Origin: an uncultured Alistipes sp.
GTDB lineage: Bacteria; Bacteroidota; Bacteroidia; Bacteroidales; Rikenellaceae
Assembly: GCA_900550925.1 (NCBI GenBank)
Contig: URTU01000030.1
Location: 1-18,630, forward strand
Direction: 5' to 3'
Length of the DNA: 18,630 bases
In this document: in pieces, positions 13,975 through 18,630 of the stretch
How positions within the stretch are numbered: position 1 is the first letter of the stretch
Layout of the letters: the number at the start of each line of letters is the position of its first letter
Position numbers and translations under genes: made by a program
The notes under the pieces: generated by a model
The model's input: the letters and a program-made list of their open reading frames with translations, nothing else
Told to the model about the DNA's origin: nothing
The model's database searches: none

Positions 13975-14741
13975 AAGCTCTGATCATAGAAGATGAAACC
14001 GCGGCCGCCATAAACCTCGAGGCGTTGCTGCGAAAGGTCGAACCGTCGTTGCAGATCGAGGCGGTGCTCGAAAGTGTCGGAGAGAGTGTCGAATGGCTCA
14101 GTTCGCATCCGATGCCGGATCTGATCTTCATGGATATACATCTGGCCGACGGCGAGTCGTTCCGAATATTCGACCGGGTTGAGATCGACTGCCCGATCAT
14201 CTTCACCACGGCCTACGATCAATATGCCCTTGAGGCCTTCAAGGTCAACAGCATAGATTATCTGCTGAAACCTATTACGCAGAATGACCTGCAACGGGCG
14301 CTCGACAAGCTGCACCGGTTGTCGGTGACCGAACGCCGCTCGATATCGGAACGCGTGACGAGTCTTGCGGCCGAAGCCAGCAAGGCCTCTCAGAACGTAT
14401 TCCTGATACAGGTTCGCGACCGCATCCGCCCCTTGAAGTTCGATGAGGCGGCCTATTTCTATACGAGCGACGAACGTGTGACGGTGCATACCTTCTCGGG
14501 AGAGGTCCTGGCGATGGACAAGACGCTCGAAACGCTGTCGGCAACGCTTCCCGAGAATGATTTCTTTCGTGCCAACCGCCAGTTCATTGTTTCGCGCGGT
14601 GCCATTCGCGACATTTCGGTATGGTTCGGCAGCCGTTTGGCACTCAATTTGATTCTCGATACGCCGGAGCGCATAATCATTTCGAAGGCCCGTGTGCCGC
14701 GTTTCAAGCAGTGGCTTGTAGGCGGGGCCGGTCAGAAGTGA
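13971..14741 (+). CDS. LytTR-family response regulator
   Basis: Cytosolic transcription regulator, 256 residues, partner of the kinase immediately upstream. The ATG at 13971 overlaps the kinase stop by 4 bp, implying translational coupling. Receiver domain 1-115: acidic pocket Glu7-Asp8 (IIEDE), phospho-acceptor Asp55 (LIFMDIHLADG), Thr80 (IIFTTAYDQYALEAF) and Lys100 (DYLLKPIT). A linker of about 25 residues precedes the LytTR DNA-binding domain (about 142-246), shown by FLIQVRDRIRPLKFDEAAYFYTSDERVTVHT, FFRANRQFIVSRGAIRDI and the final strand IIISKARVPRFKQWL. LytTR regulators bind paired direct repeats; I could not identify such a site with confidence near the locus. Its most likely target by position is the exported protein gene 42 bp downstream. 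Confidence 0.95.
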   Translation: MKALIIEDETAAAINLEALLRKVEPSLQIEAVLESVGESVEWLSSHPMPDLIFMDIHLADGESFRIFDRVEIDCPIIFTTAYDQYALEAFKVNSIDYLLKPITQNDLQRALDKLHRLSVTERRSISERVTSLAAEASKASQNVFLIQVRDRIRPLKFDEAAYFYTSDERVTVHTFSGEVLAMDKTLETLSATLPENDFFRANRQFIVSRGAIRDISVWFGSRLALNLILDTPERIIISKARVPRFKQWLVGGAGQK

Positions 14742-14783
14742 TTCCTGCGCGCAGAGAATCAACAACCTAAAAAAGAATCATTT

Positions 14784-15227
14784 ATGTTACGATTTTTACG
14801 CATCATTGCGCTTTCGGCGTTCGTTGTGTGCGTGACGGGTGTTTGTGCCTCCACCGACGGCAAGCAGACGGCCCGTAAACAGCAGACGCATGATCAATTG
14901 GCCGAGAAACGGACCGAGAAACTCTCCAAGACGTTGTCTCTGACGGATGTGCAGAAGAAGGCCGTGCATCGGTTGACCAAGGAGCAGTTGGCGGCATATC
15001 ATGCAGCCAAGTCGGACAACAGCCTGTCGATGTCGCAGAAACAGGCCAGGATGGTAGCGGCGGATTCGGTGTACGGCAAGAAGCTGCAGAGTGTCCTGAC
15101 TCCTGCACAGTATCAGAAGTGGCAGGCCGAGGCCGACTGTGTGGTCATGCCGAAGGGCAAGACGCATAAGGCCGACAAGCATCAGATGAAAAAAGAGTCG
15201 CGCAAGGGCGGTTCGGGACGTAAGTAG
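14784..15227 (+). CDS. Exported small helical protein with LTxxQ-like motifs
   Basis: A 147-residue protein of unknown function. A signal peptide (MLRFLRIIALSAFVVCVTGVCA) suggests secretion to the periplasm; I see no proper lipobox. The mature part is highly charged and helical, with LSLTDVQKKAVHRLTKEQLAAY (about 54-75) and LTPAQYQKWQ (about 105-114). These resemble the LTxxQ repeats of Spy/CpxP-type periplasmic chaperones and the DUF4890-like proteins of Bacteroidales. The C-terminal 25 residues are Lys-rich and probably disordered. It starts 42 bp after the response regulator with no separate promoter visible and ends before a strong terminator, so it looks like the third gene of the two-component operon. 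A role as envelope-stress effector or as a modulator of the kinase sensor domain is inference from position. Confidence 0.75.
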   Translation: MLRFLRIIALSAFVVCVTGVCASTDGKQTARKQQTHDQLAEKRTEKLSKTLSLTDVQKKAVHRLTKEQLAAYHAAKSDNSLSMSQKQARMVAADSVYGKKLQSVLTPAQYQKWQAEADCVVMPKGKTHKADKHQMKKESRKGGSGRK

Positions 15228-15286
15228 CTGCGTACATGAACCTGTGGGGCCACGCACTCGGATAGACTCGGGCGGGTGGACATGAT

Positions 15287-15330
15287 AAACGGCGGATAGT
15301 ACTGTTAATCAGTCACTATCCGCCGTTTTT
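15287..15330 (+). terminator. Terminator of the two-component operon
   Basis: A perfect 14-bp stem (15287-15300 with 15315-15328) is extended by an inner ACTG/CAGT pairing with one bulged C, and is followed by a short T run. It lies about 60 bp after the stop of the LTxxQ-like gene. Confidence 0.88.
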
Positions 15331-15447
15331 GGTTTCGGTCGGCGGAGCGCTCGTATGGCGTTGCCGGAGGCACAGTAACGAATGTCGGCTATGTTTGTGA
15401 CAATGACCCGGAAAGATTGTCGGAATGTCGAATGAGCTCCGAAAAAA

Positions 15448-15478
15448 TTTGATATTGTACAATTAAGTTGTACTTTTG
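15448..15478 (+). promoter_or_regulatory. Promoter of the XRE-type regulator, running antisense over tRNA-Arg
   Basis: TTTG (15448-15451), a 19-bp spacer and TACTTTTG (15471-15478) form a full consensus pair. Transcription would begin near 15485 and pass across tRNA-Arg on the opposite strand before reaching the regulator's ATG at 15648, giving a leader of about 160 nt. Confidence 0.65.
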
Positions 15479-15481
15479 TAC
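15455..15481 (+). promoter_or_regulatory. Putative operator: three TTGTAC motifs over the promoter
   Basis: TTGTAC occurs at 15455-15460, 15468-15473 and 15476-15481. The first forms the 8-bp palindrome TTGTACAA, and GTACAA (15457-15462) is inverted against TTGTAC (15468-15473) with a 5-bp spacer. The motifs fill the gap between -33 and -7 and overlap the -7 box, as expected for a repressor site. Binding by the adjacent XRE-type protein is inference. Confidence 0.5.
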
Positions 15482-15516
15482 GGATATAATATTGTGGCAG
15501 GATTGTTCAAAAAGAG

Positions 15517-15588
15517 TAGTCCCGACGGGAATCGAACCCATATCGTATGAACCGGAATCATATATTCTATCCATTGAACTACGGGACC
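15517..15588 (-). tRNA. tRNA-Arg (anticodon CCG)
   Basis: Folds by eye on the minus strand. Acceptor GGTCCCG/CGGGACT (first pair G-T) with discriminator A; D arm GTTC with GAAT; anticodon stem TATGA/TCATA with loop TTCCGGT, giving anticodon CCG; T stem ATGGG/CCCGT with loop TTCGATT. It reads CGG arginine codons. CCA is not encoded. Length is 72 nt. Just upstream on the minus strand is CATCTTTG (15599-15606), one base off a -7 box. The 3' side has a T5 run but no hairpin. Confidence 0.95.
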
Positions 15589-15647
15589 AACGGCGTTGCA
15601 AAGATGCAAAAAAAATTTTAAAATCAGAAACAAAGTCTCCCAAATAT

Positions 15648-16277
15648 ATGACCATAAAACTTGACAATTGGCAGAGGATCGAATCGGTCGTGAAGCTCAG
15701 TGGTCTGAGCATCAATGCCTTTGCCCGTTATCTGGGACTTCCGCGAGGTGAAAATCTATACCAAATAAAGAAAGGCAACAACGGCATAAGCCGCGATCTG
15801 GCACAGAGAATCATACATAAATTCCCTCAAATCAGTTTTTCGTGGCTGATGACCGGCCGCGGAACAATGCTCGCCGACGACAATGGCAACAGCGGTATTC
15901 CATTGTACCGTTGCAGCGACCGTGCGGATGTTGGGAGGCTCTACATGCTCGAACCCGATGATTTCGTCCTGCTGCCCGGATATGAGGATTGCAATATCGC
16001 CATCGAACGGAATTGGGAACCGATTCCTGGTGCCGCTGCAAGGGGCCCGATCCTCTTGTTGCGCCGATTGACGGGCCGCAACATTCGCGAGAACAAATAT
16101 CTTGTGGTGACCGAGGGGCTGGTGGACGTATGTACGGTGAAACGTATGGCCCGTACCGGAAAGCTGCGTCTGAGCGGGACGACGGTCCCGAATGGCGCCA
16201 TGGTGATCGAGAGTGCCGACCTGAAGGAACTCTATCTGTTGCGGGGGATAGTGACGAGTACGGCGCCGGCCGATTAG
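15648..16277 (+). CDS. XRE-type HTH transcriptional regulator with a C-terminal LexA/S24-like region
   Basis: A 209-residue DNA-binding protein, probably a repressor. Residues 6-62 form an HTH of the kind seen in Bacteroidales phage-repressor-like proteins (IESVVKLSGLSINAFARYLGL, then NLYQIKKGNNGISRDLAQRIIHKFP), followed by FSWLMTGRGTML, which normally closes this domain. Residues about 85-209 are beta-rich (DDFVLLPGYEDC, NKYLVVTEGLVDVCTVKRM, KELYLLRGIV) and resemble a peptidase S24/LexA fold, but I cannot point to a catalytic Ser-Lys pair. Self-cleavage is therefore doubtful. I chose the ATG at 15648 because the open upstream frame runs through tRNA-Arg. Its promoter carries repeated TTGTAC motifs, suggesting autoregulation. 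ribE follows after 107 bp with no clear terminator between. Confidence 0.8.
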   Translation: MTIKLDNWQRIESVVKLSGLSINAFARYLGLPRGENLYQIKKGNNGISRDLAQRIIHKFPQISFSWLMTGRGTMLADDNGNSGIPLYRCSDRADVGRLYMLEPDDFVLLPGYEDCNIAIERNWEPIPGAAARGPILLLRRLTGRNIRENKYLVVTEGLVDVCTVKRMARTGKLRLSGTTVPNGAMVIESADLKELYLLRGIVTSTAPAD

Positions 16278-16384
16278 CTCATCCGCCCGGAGGTGTGGGT
16301 GACGTTGCAGAGGGGCATGGAATTACGTATGGTTGACAATGATGTATTTTGATCAGATAAAACAAGAATAAGAGTTTCATAAAT

Positions 16385-16981
16385 ATGTTTTCAGGAATAG
16401 TTGAAGGTCTGGCCGTGGTAACGGCGATACGGACCGAACAGTCGAACAAGCATTTTACACTTCGGGCGGATTTCTGCGACGAGTTGAATATAGACCAGAG
16501 CATCGCGCACAACGGCGTATGTCTGACGGTGGTGGCCATCGAGGGCGACACCTATACCGTGACGGCGATGCGCGAGACGCTCGACCGTTCGAATCTCGAC
16601 GACCTGAAGGTCGGAGACGAGGTAAACATCGAACGAAGCATGCGCCCCGATGCGTTGCTGGACGGCCATATCGTTCAGGGACACGTTGACCAGACAGCCG
16701 AATGTGTCGCTCGCGAGGATGAGAACGGCAGCTGGCGCTTCACCTTCGCCTACCGTCCGCAGGGCGAGGGGTTGTGTACGGTCGAGAAGGGTTCGGTAGC
16801 GGTCAACGGCGTCAGCCTGACGGTCTGCGACTCGCGCGATGACCGTTTCAGCGTGGCGATTATCCCGTACACGTACGAACACACCAATTTCCACGCTATC
16901 GGGGTCGGCACGAAGGTAAATATCGAATTCGACATCATAGGCAAGTACATCGCCCGCCTGATGCGTAACTATGTCAAATAA
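16385..16981 (+). CDS. ribE: Riboflavin synthase, alpha subunit
   Basis: Dismutates two 6,7-dimethyl-8-ribityllumazine molecules into riboflavin and the ribitylamino-pyrimidinedione; cytosolic trimer. At 198 residues it has the normal length with two lumazine-binding barrels. The N-terminal barrel starts MFSGIVEGLAVV (family MFTGIVE) and has HNGVCLTVVAI and ERSMRPDALLDGHIVQGHVD. The C-terminal barrel has VEKGSVAVNGVSLTVCDSRDDRFSVAIIPYTYEHTNF, ending with VNIEFDIIGKYIARLM. I see no FMN riboswitch in the short upstream gap and no good promoter, so it may be read from the XRE-gene promoter. lgt follows after 21 bp on the same strand. Other riboflavin genes are not in the window. The symbol follows Bacillus-style naming (the E. 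coli equivalent is called ribC or ribE depending on source). Confidence 0.96.
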   Translation: MFSGIVEGLAVVTAIRTEQSNKHFTLRADFCDELNIDQSIAHNGVCLTVVAIEGDTYTVTAMRETLDRSNLDDLKVGDEVNIERSMRPDALLDGHIVQGHVDQTAECVAREDENGSWRFTFAYRPQGEGLCTVEKGSVAVNGVSLTVCDSRDDRFSVAIIPYTYEHTNFHAIGVGTKVNIEFDIIGKYIARLMRNYVK

Positions 16982-17002
16982 CCGGCCAACTCTGCGAGAC
17001 TT

Positions 17003-17920
17003 ATGATTGATATGCTGTTGACGATCCGCTGGAACTTCGATCCCGTATTCTGGCGGATTACCGATACGTTCGATATACGTTATTACGGCCTGATGTGGGC
17101 CGTGGCCATCGGCCTGGGATCGGTCCTGGCCGACTGGTTTGTCAAGCGTGAGGGCCTGCCCGAAAAGGTGTCGTGGTCGATGTTCTGCTACGGAGCTTTT
17201 GCCACGATCATCGGGTCGCGGCTGGGGCACTGCCTCTTCTACGAACCGGCCGAATATCTTGCTCATCCCCTGACGATCATAACCGGAATACGTGACGGCG
17301 GTATGGCCAGCCACGGCGCTGCCGTCGGTCTGTTGATCGGTCTGTGGCTGTTCGTTCGCAAGAACAAACTGCCGTATATCTGGGCCCTTGACCGCGTGAT
17401 GCTGCCGGTGGCCATCGGAGGCGCGATAGTGCGGTTGGGAAACCTCTTCAACTCGGAGATCATAGGCTGTCCGACCGACCTGCCCTGGGGATTCATCTTC
17501 GAACGGCTCTATCCGGCCGGGACTCCGGTCGAGGAGATGGTGGCGCGGCATCCGACACAGATTTACGAGGCGCTGTGCTATCTGATAACCTTCGTGGTGC
17601 TGATGTGGCTCTATGTGAAGAAGGATATGGGGCGCCGACGTCCCGGTGTGATGTTTGGAGTGGGGTTGATCGGAATATTCCTGACCCGCTTCTTCATCGA
17701 ATTCATCAAGGAGGAGCAGGAGGCCTTCGAACAGGGTATGGTGCTCGATATGGGGCAGTGGTTGAGCATACCGTTCATCATTCTGGCAGTGGCGATCATC
17801 TGGTGGGCGATGCGACGTCCGGCCATTGAACCAGCTGCCGGCGGGCCCGCCCCGAAACAGACTGCTTCACCGGCAGCCGTGAAACCCAACAACAGAAAAA
17901 AGAGGAGAGCCAAGTGGTAA
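17003..17920 (+). CDS. lgt: Prolipoprotein diacylglyceryl transferase
   Basis: An inner-membrane enzyme that transfers diacylglycerol from phosphatidylglycerol to the lipobox Cys of prelipoproteins, the first step of lipoprotein maturation. It is 305 residues with about seven TM segments. Family motifs: RYYGLMWAVAIGLG near the N-terminus, SRLGHCLFYEP, GGMASHGAAVGLLIGLWL (with the conserved His), the Lgt signature GGAIVRLGNLFNSEIIG, ARHPTQIYEAL and FLTRFFIEFIKEEQ. The C-terminal tail from about residue 270 is Pro/Ala- and Lys/Arg-rich (ends NNRKKRRAKW), longer than in E. coli and probably cytoplasmic. It is 21 bp after ribE, and the next gene begins at or just after its stop, so all three look co-transcribed. 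It would process the transglutaminase-like lipoprotein described in this window. Confidence 0.97.
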   Translation: MIDMLLTIRWNFDPVFWRITDTFDIRYYGLMWAVAIGLGSVLADWFVKREGLPEKVSWSMFCYGAFATIIGSRLGHCLFYEPAEYLAHPLTIITGIRDGGMASHGAAVGLLIGLWLFVRKNKLPYIWALDRVMLPVAIGGAIVRLGNLFNSEIIGCPTDLPWGFIFERLYPAGTPVEEMVARHPTQIYEALCYLITFVVLMWLYVKKDMGRRRPGVMFGVGLIGIFLTRFFIEFIKEEQEAFEQGMVLDMGQWLSIPFIILAVAIIWWAMRRPAIEPAAGGPAPKQTASPAAVKPNNRKKRRAKW

Positions 17921-17928
17921 ACGACAGC

Positions 17929-18630
17929 ATGGAACGGTTGATCCTGAATGCATTGTTGCGTCGGGAGGATGTTGTGATGCCCGGGATCGGGAGGTTGCAT
18001 CCAGTGCGTGTTTCGGCGCGATGTGACAAACGCGGTGTCGTTCCGCCGCGGAATACGGTCCGTTATTCGCGGCGGGTCGAGGGGCGTACGCTGGTTGATA
18101 TGGTTGCCGAGGCGGCCGGATGCGACCGACAGGCTGCCGGGGAGGCTTACGACCGCTGGCTGAAACGCGTGAAAGAGGGCAATACCGTGAATATTGATGG
18201 GGTGGGGCGGATCGCCAATGATTTCTTTACCCCGTCTGCGGAGTTTGACCGTCGGCTTAATCGTGCCCCGGCAACCGAGATGAGGCTGCCAGTGCGACAT
18301 CATGCGGCACGTTGGCTGGTACCGGTTGCGGCAGTGGTCGTGATTGGCGGCGCAGCGGCATTGTGGTTCGGATATTATGGCCAAGGTATGTCTGCTGCTG
18401 ATGAAGTGCAGGTTACGGAGCAGGTTGCCGGGAACGTTGCGCAGGTGGAGGTCCCGACATCCGGACGTACACCTGAGACATCGGTTGCGGAGGGAGCGGA
18501 CGTACAGGCTCACGCGGTTGACGCAGAGCATTCGGCCTTGGACAATAATTCTGCAGAATCGGAGGACACGGAGACACTGTCTGTAGTGGATCAGACGGCA
18601 GTTGACAAGTCGGCTGCGGCAGGAGTCTCT
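17929..18630 (+). CDS. HU-like domain plus transmembrane segment protein (partial, 3' end outside window)
   Basis: The reading frame is open to the window edge (234 codons, no stop). Residues about 1-50 (ERLILNALLRREDVVMPGIGRLHPVRVSARCDKRGVVPPRNTVRYSRR) and 55-105 (LVDMVAEAAGCDRQAAGEAYDRWLKRVKEGNTVNIDGVGRIANDFF) resemble the duplicated HU/CCDC81-type fold found in Bacteroidetes proteins. These usually continue with a TM segment and a C-terminal SPOR domain. A TM segment is visible at about 129-150 (WLVPVAAVVVIGGAAALWFGYY), followed by an acidic, Ser/Thr/Ala-rich linker, so the HU part should be cytoplasmic and the missing end periplasmic. The start could instead be the GTG at 17914, which has AGGAG at 17902-17906 upstream and overlaps the lgt stop. 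A SPOR domain is expected but cannot be seen here. Confidence 0.75.
   Translation, partial: MERLILNALLRREDVVMPGIGRLHPVRVSARCDKRGVVPPRNTVRYSRRVEGRTLVDMVAEAAGCDRQAAGEAYDRWLKRVKEGNTVNIDGVGRIANDFFTPSAEFDRRLNRAPATEMRLPVRHHAARWLVPVAAVVVIGGAAALWFGYYGQGMSAADEVQVTEQVAGNVAQVEVPTSGRTPETSVAEGADVQAHAVDAEHSALDNNSAESEDTETLSVVDQTAVDKSAAAGVS

Noticed and set aside
15390..15397. TATGTTTG as a promoter -7 element
   Set aside because: The nearest TTG is 26 bp away, too far, and the better promoter at 15448-15478 lies just downstream.
15468..15647. N-terminal extension of the XRE-type regulator into the upstream open frame
   Set aside because: The extension would be translated from antisense tRNA-Arg sequence and begin within the operator/promoter; the HTH domain begins normally at the ATG at 15648.
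15517..15648. tRNA-Arg as an integration site of a mobile element
   Set aside because: There is an HTH repressor-like gene next to it but no integrase, no repeated tRNA 3' end and no element genes; the following genes are housekeeping.
16278..16384. FMN riboswitch before ribE
   Set aside because: The gap is only 107 bp and lacks the conserved RFN elements.

Overview
The window looks like a chromosomal segment from a gut-type member of the Bacteroidota, most likely Bacteroidales and possibly Alistipes or another Rikenellaceae. The reasons are the moderately high GC content, the type III glutamine synthetase, the Bacteroidetes-type promoters (TTTG, about 19-20 bp, then TAnnTTTG) in front of several genes, the weak Shine-Dalgarno use, and gene families typical of Bacteroidales. 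The genus is an inference. There is no sign of a prophage, transposon, integrase or CRISPR array. This is housekeeping chromosome with some unusual regulatory content.

Layout: positions 1-338 (minus) hold the N-terminal part of a YghZ-type aldo/keto reductase. It is divergent from a free-standing Ala-tRNA(Pro) editing protein (457-948, plus). A bidirectional terminator separates this from the large glnN gene (1203-3377, minus). Divergent from glnN, a three-gene plus-strand operon (3637-7505) encodes an exported NlpC/P60 peptidase, a Tat-signal dipeptide epimerase and a transglutaminase-like lipoprotein. Together they look like a cell-envelope version of the murein-peptide degradation pathway. 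A strong terminator (7526-7563) follows. A WecA/MraY-like polyprenyl-phosphate sugar-1-phosphate transferase (7651-8817, minus) has a roughly 300-nt leader and a textbook promoter. Next come tRNA-Gln (minus), a small TSCPD/4-Cys protein (plus), a repeat-bearing intergenic region, a GT4-like glycosyltransferase (minus) and a gamma-class carbonic anhydrase-like hexapeptide protein (plus).

The most striking locus is 12637-15227. A LytS-type sensor histidine kinase and a LytTR response regulator overlap by 4 bp (ATGA) and are followed by an exported LTxxQ-like small protein. Between its first and second membrane segments the kinase carries a stretch that aligns by eye, almost end to end, with the primary RNA-binding (OB/cold-shock-like) domain of transcription terminator Rho. 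Its predicted topology puts that domain outside the cytoplasm. I regard this as the best candidate for something undescribed.

The last section has tRNA-Arg(CCG) on the minus strand, embedded in the leader of a plus-strand XRE-type regulator. The regulator's promoter is overlaid with three TTGTAC motifs. Riboflavin synthase (ribE), prolipoprotein diacylglyceryl transferase (lgt) and a truncated protein with an HU-like domain followed by a membrane segment continue on the plus strand to the window edge. All functional calls come from reading motifs by eye; no search was run.
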